Part shown: piece after piece, positions 26,941 through 35,828 of the stretch
Layout: each line of letters opens with the position of its first letter
Numbering within the stretch: the first letter of the stretch is position 1
NCBI RefSeq assembly: GCF_007990265.1
Contig: NZ_BJWH01000010.1
Coordinates: 1 to 64,000 of the forward strand
Direction: 5' to 3'
Source of the DNA: Cellulomonas terrae
GTDB lineage: Bacteria > Actinomycetota > Actinomycetes > Actinomycetales > Cellulomonadaceae
DNA length: 64,000 bases
Made by a program: the position numbers and the translations under genes
The notes under the pieces: model-generated
Databases searched by the model: none
What the model was told of the DNA's origin: nothing
The model's input: the letters and a program-made list of their open reading frames with translations, nothing else

Positions 26941-27726
26941 TTAGTGGCGGCGCAGGACCGGGTTGCGCAGCGTGCCGATCTCCTCGACCTCGACCTCGAC
27001 GATGTCCCGGTCCACGATCGGGCTCACCCCCGCGGGCGTACCGGTGAGGATGAGGTCACCGGGCAGGAGCGTGAAGACCTCGGACACGTAGGAGACGAGG
27101 TACGCCGCGTCGAAGATCATCTGCGACGTGCGGCCGTCCTGCTTCGTCTCGCCGTTGACGCGGGCGCGGACGTACAGGTCGTCGACGTCGAGGCCCGGGA
27201 CGATCCACGGGCCGACCGGGCAGGAGCCGTCGAACCCCTTGGCGCGGGTCCACTGGGCGTCGGCGCGCTGGGCGTCGCGCGCGGTGACGTCGTTGGCGAC
27301 GGTGTAGCCGAAGACGTAGTCCAGGGCGCGGTCCGGCGGGACGTCCTTGGTGACCTTGCCGATCACGATGGCCAGCTCCGCCTCGTGCTCGACGTGCTCG
27401 GTCCAGTCGGGCAGCACGATCGGGTCGTCGGGGCCGATGACGGACGTGTTCGGCTTGAGGAACAGCAGCGGGGCGGGCGGGAGCTCGTTGCCCATCTCGG
27501 CGGCGTGGTCGGCGTAGTTGCGGCCGACGCCGATGATCTTGGAGCGTGGGATGACCGGTGCCAGCAGACGGACGCTGTCGTCGTCGAGCCGGATCTGCTC
27601 CCCCGTGGGCTGCACGGGGGTGTAGAGCGGGTCCCCGGTGATGACGACGAGCTCCTCGGAACCAGGGGCTCCGTCGACCAGGGCGTAGCGGGGGTCTCCC
27701 CCGGTGGTGAACCTCGCGATGCGCAC
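26941..27726 (-). CDS. Fumarylacetoacetate hydrolase-family protein
   Basis: The 261-residue protein has an N-terminal cap (about 1-60) and the FAH catalytic domain with [14 protein letters not shown], the metal ligands in [20 protein letters not shown] and [10 protein letters not shown]. The family cleaves C-C bonds or decarboxylates acylpyruvates and similar diketo acids. The precise substrate is unclear. GTG 27726 has TAGGGT (27738-27733) 6 nt upstream, pointing to a leaderless transcript, which is also why I reject a start further upstream. It lies 10 bp upstream of gltX on the same strand. Confidence 0.88.
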   Translation of the reverse strand: MRIARFTTGGDPRYALVDGAPGSEELVVITGDPLYTPVQPTGEQIRLDDDSVRLLAPVIPRSKIIGVGRNYADHAAEMGNELPPAPLLFLKPNTSVIGPDDPIVLPDWTEHVEHEAELAIVIGKVTKDVPPDRALDYVFGYTVANDVTARDAQRADAQWTRAKGFDGSCPVGPWIVPGLDVDDLYVRARVNGETKQDGRTSQMIFDAAYLVSYVSEVFTLLPGDLILTGTPAGVSPIVDRDIVEVEVEEIGTLRNPVLRRH

Positions 27727-27740
27727 GTCGTCACCCTAGT

Positions 27741-28562
27741 TCAGGCGCGCGCGAGCACCTCGCCGTGCAGCACCGTGAACCAGCCGTCGGGCTGCTTGCC
27801 CCACTCGCGCCACGCGTCGGCGAGGAGCTCGAGGCCGACCTCGTCGGCGAGGCCGTGCGCGATGGCCTGCGCGGCGAAGTTCGAGGCGACCGAGCGGTCC
27901 GCCCACAGGCCCGCCCACCAGGTGCGGTCCTCGGGCGTGGCGTAGCACCACACACCTGCGCTGGGCACGATGCCGTCCGGCTCGAACCCGGCCTCGCGCA
28001 CCCACGAGAGCAGCTTGCGGCCCGCGTTCGCGTCGGCCTCGTTGGCCTGCGTGACCTCGTGGTAGAGCGCGAGCCACTCGTCCAGGCCGTCCGACTGCGG
28101 GAACCAGGTCATGCCCGAGTAGTCGGCGTCGCGCACCGCGACCACCCCGCCCGGCCGGGTGACGCGGCGCATCTCGCGCAGGGCCGCGATGGGGTCGGTG
28201 AGGTGCTGGAGCACCTGGTGGGCGTGCACGACGTCGAAGGCGTCGTCGGGGAACGGGAGCTCGTAGGCGTCGGCCACCTGGAACGTCACGTTGTCCGCCC
28301 CCGCGTCGGCGGCGGCCTTCTGCGCGATCTCCACGACGGCGGCCGAGGTGTCGACGCCGACGACCTCGCCGGGCTCCAGACGGGCTGCCAGGTCGATGGT
28401 GACCGAGCCCGGGCCGCAGCCCACGTCCAGCAGCCGAGTACCCGGGACGAGGGCCGGCAGCAGGTACGCCGCGGAGTTCTCGGCGGTGCGCCAGCGGTGC
28501 GACCGCAGCACGGACTCGTGGTGTCCGTGGGTGTACACGTCGGGGTGCGTCGGGGAGTTCAC
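27741..28562 (-). CDS. SAM-dependent methyltransferase
   Basis: The 273-residue protein has motif I LLDVGCGPGSVTIDLA (near 44-59), motif II VVGVDTS, DAYELPF and VVHAHQVLQHL, all typical of Methyltransf_11 enzymes. The substrate is not evident. GTG 28562 has TACAGT (28573-28568) only 5 nt upstream, so it is likely leaderless. It is divergent from the membrane acyltransferase-like gene, with about 100 bp of shared upstream sequence. Confidence 0.87.
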   Translation of the reverse strand: MNSPTHPDVYTHGHHESVLRSHRWRTAENSAAYLLPALVPGTRLLDVGCGPGSVTIDLAARLEPGEVVGVDTSAAVVEIAQKAAADAGADNVTFQVADAYELPFPDDAFDVVHAHQVLQHLTDPIAALREMRRVTRPGGVVAVRDADYSGMTWFPQSDGLDEWLALYHEVTQANEADANAGRKLLSWVREAGFEPDGIVPSAGVWCYATPEDRTWWAGLWADRSVASNFAAQAIAHGLADEVGLELLADAWREWGKQPDGWFTVLHGEVLARA

Positions 28563-28664
28563 ATCGAACTGTAATCATCGATGCGGCCCGAAGTTCAATA
28601 ACCGGGACGAACCGTTTCGACATGCGAGATCACGCTGCTCAGATCGGCTCGCTAGCATCCGACC

Positions 28665-29723
28665 ATGCGCCGCATCGTGGGGATCGACGTCGCCCGGGGA
28701 CTCGCCGTGCTCGGGATGATGACCGCGCACGTCGGTCCCGACGACGACGGCCCGTTTCCCCCTGGGGGCTTCGCGCAGCTCGCGGACGGTCGGCCGGCGG
28801 CCTTGTTCGTCGTCCTGGCCGGTCTGTCGCTCGCCCTGCTCTCCGGCAGCGCGAACCCGGTGACCGGGACCCGGCTCGTCCAGGCGCGCGTGCGCATCCT
28901 GGTGCGGGCCCTCCTGCTGTTCGCCCTCGGGGCACTCCTGGTCGTCCTGGCGACGCCGGTCGTCGTGATCCTGCCGACCTACGGTCTGCTCTTCGCGCTC
29001 GGCTGCGTCGCGCTGCGCTGGTCGCGGGCGGCGCTCCTGACCGCGGCCGCGGTCGTCGCCGTCGCCGGTCCGCCGATCGGCCAGGGCATCGCGCGCGCGC
29101 TCGAGGACGCCCGGCCCACCGTGCTCACCGAGATCACCGTCGGGCACTACTACCCGGCGATCGTCTGGACGGCGTACCTGCTGGTCGGGCTCGCGATCGG
29201 CCGCAGCGACCTGCGCTCCCCTCGCCTACGAGGCCTCGGCGCGCTGGCCGGTCTCGGGCTGGTGGTCCTCGGCCACGGCGGCTCGTGGGTCGCGCTGCAC
29301 GTGCTGGGGTGGCCCGCGGCGCTGGCGACCACCGAGCCGCACTCGTCGACCACGTTCGAGGTCGTCGGGAACGTCGGCGTCGCGCTGCTGGTGATCTCCG
29401 GGTGCCTCGTCGTCGCCGACCGGTGGCCGCGGGTTCTCGCACCCCTCGCGGCCGTCGGGGCGCTCGCGCTCACCGCGTACAGCGTGCACATCGTCGTGAT
29501 CGCGATCCTCGGACAGGGTGTCGTCTACGACGCGACGGTCGAGGTGTGGCTCGCGTTCCTCCTCACGACGATCGGGCTGTGCTGGCTGTGGGTGGTCTCC
29601 GTCGGGCGCGGGCCGTTCGAGTGGGTCCTGCACCGCGTGTCGACGAAGGCCGCGGACATCGCCCCCGACGTGCTGCCGACGCCGCCGCCCGTCACCGAGA
29701 CCGCGGATCAGGCGCACTCGTAG
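28665..29723 (+). CDS. Heparan-alpha-glucosaminide N-acetyltransferase-like (HGSNAT/DUF1624) membrane protein
   Basis: The 352-residue protein begins IVGIDVARGLAVLGMMTAHV, the signature of the HGSNAT/YeiB group, and has roughly eight to ten hydrophobic helices (for example LLLFALGALLVVLATPVVVI). Such proteins are predicted to move acyl groups across the membrane, but bacterial substrates are mostly unknown. TAGCAT (28653-28658) 6 nt before the ATG suggests a leaderless start. Its last 16 bp overlap the end of the convergent minus-strand gene. Confidence 0.78.
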   Translation: MRRIVGIDVARGLAVLGMMTAHVGPDDDGPFPPGGFAQLADGRPAALFVVLAGLSLALLSGSANPVTGTRLVQARVRILVRALLLFALGALLVVLATPVVVILPTYGLLFALGCVALRWSRAALLTAAAVVAVAGPPIGQGIARALEDARPTVLTEITVGHYYPAIVWTAYLLVGLAIGRSDLRSPRLRGLGALAGLGLVVLGHGGSWVALHVLGWPAALATTEPHSSTTFEVVGNVGVALLVISGCLVVADRWPRVLAPLAAVGALALTAYSVHIVVIAILGQGVVYDATVEVWLAFLLTTIGLCWLWVVSVGRGPFEWVLHRVSTKAADIAPDVLPTPPPVTETADQAHS

Positions 29724-31090
29724 ACGACGTGGAGCGCGTCCGACCGCATCCCGAGCAGCCACTCACCTTGTGGCCCCTGCAGCGCGAACAGCGCGTTCGC
29801 CTCCAGGAACGCGTCGTCGGTCGTGTACGGGTAGCCCGCGGCGGCACCGTGCACCGCGCCGTACTCGTCGCCCTGCACCCCCTCCGGGGCGAGCGTCGAG
29901 GACGCCCCCTCCTGCCAGGCCCGCACCGCCCGGGAGAGCGCGTTGCCTCCCGCGACGGGGACGTAGACCCGGTGACCGCCCGGGGTCGTCCCGGCCGGGC
30001 GCCAGTCACCGGCCACGTGGGACGACGCCTGCGAGAACGACGTCCACGCGCAGGCGGGCCCGCCGGGTGCCACCGTCCGCAGCGCGCGGTCGTCGTCGGG
30101 GTCGGCCGAGGCCGAACGCTCGACGCCGTCGTCCCAGGAGATCGCCGCGAACTCGCCACCGGGCACGTCCTGCGGGTCGAGCCGGACGAACGTGCCGAGC
30201 GGCGTGGCGATCCCGTAGGTGAGGTTCGTCAGCCCCGAGACCTCCGAGGACGTCACCCGCGCGACGACGGCCACCGGCCCGAGCTCGCGCAGCACCCGCT
30301 GCTCGTACTCGGCGTCGACGATCCGGACCGCGTCTCCGTACAGCGCGAACCCGGACTCGGGTGAGCGCGCGGTCCCGGTGGTGGTGACCGTGAAGCCGTC
30401 GCCCAGGTCGACCGCCTCGGGCAGCGTCAGCGTGTCGTAGAACGTGTCCACGTCCCGCACCGCGCCCGGGGGCGGAACGTGGTTCGGCTCCTGGGCGCAC
30501 GCGTCGACGGTCCGCGCGCTGGGGCACGCGATCAGGCGCGCACCCTGCGGGTCCACCTCGAACAACCCGTCGACGTGCCACGAGCCCCCGAACTCCCAGG
30601 CCGTGATGTAGATCGACGCCTCGCCGCGTGTGCCGACGAGGTACGCCGGAGCCGGCTCTCCCTCGATCCGCCGGAGCTCGGGGACGTCCGGGACCAGGGT
30701 CGGCTGCTGCCACACCTCGCCCGTACGCGGAGCGGCGAGGCGCGCGAGCACGGTGGCGTCGTCGATCGACTCCTCCCGCACCACCGGTCCCGTCGGTGCC
30801 GCGTCCTGCGTCGGCGTGGGGGTCGGACTGGTTGACGGGGTCGACGTGACGGTCGGCGTCACGACGGGCGGCACCGGCTCGGGAGCCCGCTCCCCCAGCC
30901 CGAACCAGAGGCCGACGCCGAGCACACCCACCGCCCCGACACCGGCGAAGGACTCCGCCGTCCGCCGCACGATCCGGCGACGACGGGCCGCGGCCCGGAC
31001 CAGGCCCAGCCGGCCCCCGTCGAGCGACGGCACCGACCCCTCGATCTCGTTCGACGCCCGGGAGAGCAGGGCGTGCAGCTCATCGCTCAT
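29708..31090 (-). CDS. Single-pass membrane protein paired with an ECF sigma factor
   Basis: The 460-residue protein has a cytoplasmic N-terminus of about 50 residues and one membrane helix (AGVGAVGVLGVGLWFGL, near 50-66). A Pro/Thr/Ser linker and a large extracellular domain without a family I can name follow. It overlaps the sigma gene's stop by 11 bp, so it may be that sigma factor's anti-sigma or sensor, although the N-terminus lacks a zinc ZAS motif. Four or more Cys residues in the extracellular part could form disulphides. Its end overlaps the convergent HGSNAT-like gene by 16 bp. Confidence 0.7.
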   Translation of the reverse strand: MSDELHALLSRASNEIEGSVPSLDGGRLGLVRAAARRRRIVRRTAESFAGVGAVGVLGVGLWFGLGERAPEPVPPVVTPTVTSTPSTSPTPTPTQDAAPTGPVVREESIDDATVLARLAAPRTGEVWQQPTLVPDVPELRRIEGEPAPAYLVGTRGEASIYITAWEFGGSWHVDGLFEVDPQGARLIACPSARTVDACAQEPNHVPPPGAVRDVDTFYDTLTLPEAVDLGDGFTVTTTGTARSPESGFALYGDAVRIVDAEYEQRVLRELGPVAVVARVTSSEVSGLTNLTYGIATPLGTFVRLDPQDVPGGEFAAISWDDGVERSASADPDDDRALRTVAPGGPACAWTSFSQASSHVAGDWRPAGTTPGGHRVYVPVAGGNALSRAVRAWQEGASSTLAPEGVQGDEYGAVHGAAAGYPYTTDDAFLEANALFALQGPQGEWLLGMRSDALHVVYECA

Positions 31091-31634
31091 GGCGCACCTC
31101 CGTCGTGTCCAGGGTCCGCACGGCGATCCGCTCACCGGCATCGGTCGTGCTGCCGAGCTGCGCGTTCAGGCGCGTGAGCCCGTCGGACGTGTACCGCTTG
31201 ACGGCGCCCTCGGACAGACCGAGGACGGAGGCGGTCTCGACGACGGAGAGGTCCTCCATCTGCCGGAGCACGACGCACGCGCGCTCCCGTGGGCTGAGGG
31301 TCGCGAGCGCCCGGACCACGTCCGCGCCGGGGAGCCGGTCGGTGTCGAGCACGGTGTGCGGCGTCTGCGCGGCGGCCCGCGCGAGGAGGCGTGCCTCGCG
31401 CGTCCTGCGCCGCCCGGCGTCGACCGCGCGGGTCGCGATGGCTCGGCGGACGTACGCCTCGGCCTGCTCGACGGACCCGAACCGTGCCCGTCCGGAGAAC
31501 GCCGCGATCAGCGACTCCTGCACGAGGTCCTGCGCGTCGGACGGCGACGCCGACACGAGCGTCGCGTGCGCCACCAGCCGTTGGTAGCGCTCACGAGCGA
31601 CCTGCTCCAGCAGGTCCTCCCAGCGTCTGCTCAC
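31080..31634 (-). CDS. ECF RNA polymerase sigma factor, SigE-like
   Basis: The 184-residue protein has region 2 (ATLVSASPSDAQDLVQESLIAAFSG, AEAYVRRAIATRAVDAGRR) and region 4 (LATLSPRERACVVLRQMEDLSVVETASVLGLSEGAVKRYTSDGL). Two in-frame starts are possible. I use GTG 31634, which has AAGGGG upstream and places region 2 at the usual distance; the frame is open to 31673. An imperfect inverted repeat (CAACGC 31671-31676, GCGTTG 31692-31697) lies upstream and could be a terminator of the DUF1304 gene or an operator. The target regulon is unknown. Confidence 0.85.
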   Translation of the reverse strand: MSRRWEDLLEQVARERYQRLVAHATLVSASPSDAQDLVQESLIAAFSGRARFGSVEQAEAYVRRAIATRAVDAGRRRTREARLLARAAAQTPHTVLDTDRLPGADVVRALATLSPRERACVVLRQMEDLSVVETASVLGLSEGAVKRYTSDGLTRLNAQLGSTTDAGERIAVRTLDTTEVRHER

Positions 31635-31701
31635 CCCACGCACCCCTTCGACGACGACGTCCTGAACCCACAACGCCTGTCGCCCGCTGTCGCGTTGGGG
31701 T

Positions 31702-32088
31702 CTACGCGAGGAGGGCGACCACCGAGAAGACGACGGCGAGCAACGGGAAGGTGCCCTGGGTCGCCGCGGCGCGGGCCATGGCGCGGTTCGTCGCGACGAG
31801 CACGACGGCGGCTGCGAGCATCGACCCGCACGCCAGCAGGACCAGCGCGAGGCCGACCGTCTCCTCCTCGGCCAGCGCGAGCGCGACGCCGACCAGCGCC
31901 CCGATCGCGAGGAACAGGTTGTAGAAGCCCTGGTTGTAGGCCCACGGCTGCACCGCCGGGACGTCCTCGGTGCGTGTGCGGAACCGCGCGTGCACCTCGG
32001 GGCGCTCGAACATCACCGACTCGTACACGAAGAAGAGGACGTGCAGCAGGGCGGCGAGGACGGCGAAGACCGACGCGAGGATGACCAC
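31702..32088 (-). CDS. DUF1304 membrane protein
   Basis: The 128-residue protein has four hydrophobic helices and the conserved central segment YNQGFYNLFLAIGALVG, the DUF1304 signature. The N-terminus LHVLFFVYESVMF is also typical. The family has no known function. It is divergent from the gene at 32124, with only 35 bp between the starts. Confidence 0.85.
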   Translation of the reverse strand: MVILASVFAVLAALLHVLFFVYESVMFERPEVHARFRTRTEDVPAVQPWAYNQGFYNLFLAIGALVGVALALAEEETVGLALVLLACGSMLAAAVVLVATNRAMARAAATQGTFPLLAVVFSVVALLA

Positions 32089-32123
32089 GGAGGCAGTCTG
32101 TCAGCCTCGCCTACCCTGGTGAC

Positions 32124-32990
32124 ATGCACGTGACCGCTGCACCCGTGCTCGACGCCGCGACCTGGCAGTCGCTATCCGCCGCGCACGCGGAGCGGGCCGA
32201 CGCGTTCACCGCCGGACGCCGCGAGCGCCGGTCCCGTCAGCAGAAGCACGCGATCGAGGACTTCCTCTTCGAGTACTACCCGGTGACGCCCGCCGCCCTG
32301 CGCCGCTGGCACCCCGGCGTCGGCGTCGCGCTGGAGCTGCCCGCCCCGCACACCCGGTGGCGCTGGTACCGGGCCGACGAGGACGCCGTGGCGCTCGACG
32401 CCGAGGCCTTCCTCGCGGACCGCGGCGACGCCGTGCGGTTCATCCACGGCCTGCTGACCGCGACCCTCGGCCGGCCCGCCCAGACCGGCTGCTTCGGGCT
32501 GCACGAGTGGGCGATGGTGTACCGGGAGACCGACGAGCACCGCCACCCGCTCCCGCTGCGCCTCGGCCCGGCGGGCACGGACGCCGTCGTCGAGACCCAC
32601 CGGATCCGCTGCACCCACTTCGACGCCTACCGGTTCTTCACCTCCGACGCGGTCGAGCTCAACACGCTGCGACCCACCCGCGGGTCGATGACCACGATGG
32701 AGCAGCCGGGCTGTCTGCACGCCGGGATGGACGTCTACAAGTGGGCGACCAAGCTGGGTCCCGCCGTGCCCGGGACCCTGCTGCTCGACTGCTTCGAGCT
32801 CGCGCGGGACATCCGCACGCTCGACATGCGGGCCTCCCCGTACGACGTGACCTCCTACGGCCTCGACCCGGTCGCGATCGAGACCTCCGAGGGCAAGGCC
32901 GAGTACGTCGCGCGGCAGCGCGTGTTCGCCTCCCGGGGGAACGTGCTGCGCGAGCGGCTGGTCGTGGTGTGCGAGGCGCTGCTCGGCTGA
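32124..32990 (+). CDS. Conserved actinobacterial protein, often labelled 3-methyladenine DNA glycosylase
   Basis: The 288-residue protein has conserved blocks RRSRQQKHAIEDFLFEYYPVTPAALRRWHPG near 33-62, CFGLHEWAMVYR near 126 and a C-terminal YDVTSYGLDPVAIETSEGKAEYV. As I recall, homologues are annotated as 3-methyladenine DNA glycosylase. I do not see a helix-hairpin-helix or any known glycosylase active site, so I would not accept that name without tests. It is soluble and monocistronic. TACCCT (32112-32117) is 6 nt before the ATG, suggesting a leaderless transcript. Confidence 0.7.
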   Translation: MHVTAAPVLDAATWQSLSAAHAERADAFTAGRRERRSRQQKHAIEDFLFEYYPVTPAALRRWHPGVGVALELPAPHTRWRWYRADEDAVALDAEAFLADRGDAVRFIHGLLTATLGRPAQTGCFGLHEWAMVYRETDEHRHPLPLRLGPAGTDAVVETHRIRCTHFDAYRFFTSDAVELNTLRPTRGSMTTMEQPGCLHAGMDVYKWATKLGPAVPGTLLLDCFELARDIRTLDMRASPYDVTSYGLDPVAIETSEGKAEYVARQRVFASRGNVLRERLVVVCEALLG

Positions 32991-32996
32991 CGAGGG

Positions 32997-33629
32997 TCAG
33001 CCGTCGTGCCGGACGTCCACCACCACGCGGGTCGGGTCGGTGAGCCCGAAGACCCGGAACGGGTGGTCCGCGGTCGCGGCGCCGAGGAACGCGAGGTGCT
33101 GCCCCTCGAACTGGCCACGCACGTCGACCGCGCGCAGCACCGCGTAGTCCGGCGTCAGGATCGGGTTCGGCCCGTCCCACTCCTCGATGCCTGTCGTGTA
33201 CGGCAGCTGCACCCCGAGCACGACCACCTGCAGGGTGCCGTCGCCCGGGACGTCCAGGACGGTGTCGGCGGGGTCGTCGGTCGCGGCCTCGACGTACCGG
33301 ACCATCCACCCGGGTGAGCCCGTCCCGTCGAACCGGAAGACCACCCGGTCGTACCCCGGGTGCCGGCCTGTCGTCACGTCGGTGAGGGTCAGCGCGGCGT
33401 CCGCGGAGGCGGCCTGCTCGTCCGGTGCGGTGTCCGCCGGGAACGGGACCGGCTCGTCCGTCGTCGCGTCCTGCGTGGGGCTCGGCGTCACCGCCTCCGA
33501 GGCGCTCGGCGCGGGCGACGTCGTGGGCGGGGTGGTCGTCGACGACGTCGCGGGAGGTGCCTGGTCCGCGCACGACGCGAGCAGCAGCGTCGCGCCGACG
33601 GCGACCAGCGCTGCCAGGGGTCGGATCAT
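32997..33629 (-). CDS. Lipoprotein with AMIN-like domain
   Basis: The 210-residue protein has a lipoprotein signal peptide ending LLLASC, with the modified Cys at position 20. A Thr/Ser/Pro linker and a C-terminal beta-rich domain (HPGYDRVVFRF, DPTRVVVDV) follow. The domain resembles the AMIN-like domain found in actinobacterial envelope proteins, where it is thought to bind cell-wall or carbohydrate material. GAGGAGG lies before the ATG and a TACGGT -10-like box lies at 33661-33656. It follows the amidotransferase gene on the same strand but probably has its own promoter. Confidence 0.82.
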   Translation of the reverse strand: MIRPLAALVAVGATLLLASCADQAPPATSSTTTPPTTSPAPSASEAVTPSPTQDATTDEPVPFPADTAPDEQAASADAALTLTDVTTGRHPGYDRVVFRFDGTGSPGWMVRYVEAATDDPADTVLDVPGDGTLQVVVLGVQLPYTTGIEEWDGPNPILTPDYAVLRAVDVRGQFEGQHLAFLGAATADHPFRVFGLTDPTRVVVDVRHDG

Positions 33630-33655
33630 GGGTCCTCCTCGGATGGCCTCCCTGA

Positions 33656-33661
33656 ACCGTA
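33656..33661 (-). promoter_or_regulatory. -10 element of the AMIN-like lipoprotein gene
   Basis: TACGGT on the minus strand would start transcription near 33649 and give a 20-nt leader that contains the GAGGAGG ribosome binding site. No -35 is obvious. Confidence 0.4.
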
Positions 33662-33706
33662 GGGCTCGGGACCTCCCGGTGCGGGCAAGACGCGACGACG
33701 CCCGGC

Positions 33707-34441
33707 TCAACGCGACCCGTACCGGCGCACGAACGCCTCCAGGATCCGCGAGGGCGCCCAGACGTCCGCGCCGCGCACCCCAGCGACCACCTCGTCGTGC
33801 TCCTTCGGCTGGAAGTAGCCGTAGTCGCGGTAGACGCCGATGCGCGTGATGATGCCGGGCAGGTCGAGCTCGGGGTGGAACTGTGTCGCGTAGAGGTTCT
33901 GGCGCACGCGGAACATCTGCACGGGACACGTCGGGGACGACGCGAGCAGGACCGCGTCGGGCGGGAGCACGCTGCACGCCTCCTTGTGCCCGACGAACGC
34001 GTCGAACGACTCCGGCAGCGACGCGAGCAGCGGGTCCTGCCGCCCGGCGTCCGTGAGCGTGATCGTGACGGCGCTGATCGGCTCGGCGTACGTCCGGTCG
34101 ATGACCCCGCCCTGGTGCACCCCGAGCGTGCCGACGCCGTAGCAGGCGCCGAGGAACGGGAGGTCCCGGTCGACGATCTCGTCGAGGAGGCTCGACATCT
34201 CGGCCTCGACGCGACGCTGCGCAGCCGACTTCCTGTCCTCGGGGGTGCTCGCGTCGTACGGGCTGCCACCCACCAGCACACCGTCGTAGTCGTCGAGCGC
34301 GACGGGCAGGAACGACGCCTGCTCCATGCGCACCCGCTCCAGCTCGTCGGAGCGCAGACCACTGAACCTCAGGAAGGCCGCGTACTCGCCGTCGGCCGCG
34401 ACGTCCTGCGCACGCGAGCTGAGCAGCAGGAAGCGGCTCAT
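33707..34441 (-). CDS. Class I glutamine amidotransferase domain protein
   Basis: The 244-residue protein has the triad-type motifs of GMP synthase-like amidotransferases: the nucleophile elbow FLGACYGVGTLG (Cys near 112) and the His in TQFHPELD. These stand-alone proteins hydrolyse glutamine, or in related cases gamma-glutamyl compounds, and the acceptor is unknown. ATG 34441 overlaps the stop of the upstream MpaB-like gene (ATGA). The two are one operon, but I see no functional link. Confidence 0.85.
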   Translation of the reverse strand: MSRFLLLSSRAQDVAADGEYAAFLRFSGLRSDELERVRMEQASFLPVALDDYDGVLVGGSPYDASTPEDRKSAAQRRVEAEMSSLLDEIVDRDLPFLGACYGVGTLGVHQGGVIDRTYAEPISAVTITLTDAGRQDPLLASLPESFDAFVGHKEACSVLPPDAVLLASSPTCPVQMFRVRQNLYATQFHPELDLPGIITRIGVYRDYGYFQPKEHDEVVAGVRGADVWAPSRILEAFVRRYGSR

Positions 34442-35313
34442 CCGACGCCCGCCACCCGGCTGGCGTCGTCGGGTCCGAGCATCCACCGGATGGACCGGGT
34501 CGCGACCGCGCCGGCGGTGCGGGCCGCGCGCAGACCGACCGGGCCGGGGCGCCCCAGTCCCAGCAGGTCGAACGACCAGGCCGGCATCGACGCGACGGCC
34601 GCCCGGGCGAGCAGGCTGTAGCCCGGCCGTAGGGAGCGCGGCACCGGCGGCTCGTGCAGGAGGAAGTCGGCGGCGTCACGCGCGGCCGCGGACGGGCCGA
34701 GGACCGGCCGGAACTCGTCGAGGGCCTTCTCCAGCTCGGCCACCGACTCCGGCACCCGCTCGGCACCGAGCGCGACCGCCACCCGCGCCGCCTGCGCGAG
34801 GTACTCGTCGGCACCGGCCAGGTCGAGCGGACGCTGGCCGTACACGCGGTGCGCCCGCAGGAAGCTGTCGACCTCGGCGACGTGGACCCAGCGCAGCAGC
34901 GTCGGGTCTCCGGCCGCGTACTCGATCCCCTCGGGCGTGACCCCGCGGATGCGGTCGTGCACGCTGCGGACGCGGTCGATCATGGCGGTGGCGTCGTCGA
35001 TGGTGGCGAACGTGGTCGTGGCGATGAACGTGCTCGTCCGGGCGAGCCGGCCCCACGGGTCGCCGCGGTAGCCGGAGTGCGCCGCGACCGCCGCCATCGC
35101 GGCCGGGTGCAGGGACTGCAGGAGCAGGGCCCGCATCCCGCCGACGAACATCGACGCGTCGCCGTGCACGGTCCGGATCGGGGACCCCGGAGGGAACCAG
35201 CGCGGTCCGGGCGTGCCGTGGATGCGCTCGCGGCTGGCCAGACCATCCGGTCCGGCGACGCGCAGGAACAGGGACGTGCCGGCGCGGTCGCGCATCAACT
35301 TCAGGGGGCTCAC
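34438..35313 (-). CDS. DUF2236 protein of the oxygenase MpaB/latex-clearing family
   Basis: The 291-residue protein shows family blocks DASMFVGGMRALLLQSLHPAAMAAVAAHSGYR and DPTLLRWVHVAEVDSFLRAHRVYG. These include the His residues thought to bind haem b in latex-clearing oxygenase relatives. It is probably a soluble or membrane-associated haem oxygenase acting on an unknown hydrophobic compound. It is short for a rubber oxygenase (about 400) but the normal size for this clade. It lies 18 bp downstream of rnhA on the same strand. Confidence 0.85.
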   Translation of the reverse strand: MSPLKLMRDRAGTSLFLRVAGPDGLASRERIHGTPGPRWFPPGSPIRTVHGDASMFVGGMRALLLQSLHPAAMAAVAAHSGYRGDPWGRLARTSTFIATTTFATIDDATAMIDRVRSVHDRIRGVTPEGIEYAAGDPTLLRWVHVAEVDSFLRAHRVYGQRPLDLAGADEYLAQAARVAVALGAERVPESVAELEKALDEFRPVLGPSAAARDAADFLLHEPPVPRSLRPGYSLLARAAVASMPAWSFDLLGLGRPGPVGLRAARTAGAVATRSIRWMLGPDDASRVAGVG

Positions 35314-35331
35314 GTCCCCATCCTGCGGCCG

Positions 35332-35784
35332 TCAGGCCCGGGCCCGCACCTGCTCGACGCCGCGGTTGGCCAGCTCGTCGGCGCGCTCGTTGCCCGGGTC
35401 GCCCGCGTGGCCCTTGACCCACACCCAGCTGACCGTGTGCCGGGCGACCTCGGCGTCGAGGGCCTCCCACAGCTCCTGGTTCTTCACGGGCTTCTTGTCA
35501 CCGGTCCGCCAGCCGTTGCGCTTCCAGCCCGCGAGCCACTTCGTGACGCCGTTCATCACGTACTGCGAGTCGACGTGCAGGACCACGTCGCACGGCTTGG
35601 TCAGTGCCCGGAGGCCCTCGATCACCGCGGTGAGCTCCATGCGGTTGTTGGTGGTGAGGGGCTCGCCGCCGAACAGCTCGCGCTCGTGCACGCCGTACCG
35701 CATCCAGGCGCCCCAGCCGCCGACGCCCGGGTTGCCCTTGCAGGCCCCGTCGGTCCACATCTCCACGGTCGGTCGCTCGCTCAC
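35332..35784 (-). CDS. rnhA: Ribonuclease HI
   Basis: The 150-residue enzyme cleaves the RNA strand of RNA-DNA hybrids. The acidic catalytic residues are visible in [13 protein letters not shown] (Asp near 9), [13 protein letters not shown] (Glu near 47) and [12 protein letters not shown] (Asp near 68), and [14 protein letters not shown] carries the catalytic His and last Asp. I chose GTG 35784 because TAGGGT (35797-35792) lies 7 nt upstream. It is divergent from the helicase gene, with 44 bp between starts. Confidence 0.93.
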   Translation of the reverse strand: MSERPTVEMWTDGACKGNPGVGGWGAWMRYGVHERELFGGEPLTTNNRMELTAVIEGLRALTKPCDVVLHVDSQYVMNGVTKWLAGWKRNGWRTGDKKPVKNQELWEALDAEVARHTVSWVWVKGHAGDPGNERADELANRGVEQVRARA

Positions 35785-35828
35785 GGCCCACACCCTAGAC
35801 GCGGCGCGCGTGGGACCATCGACGCAAC

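Noticed and set aside
32124-32990. Acceptance of the DNA glycosylase name
   Set aside because: No helix-hairpin-helix motif or catalytic Asp/Glu of known 3-methyladenine glycosylases is visible.
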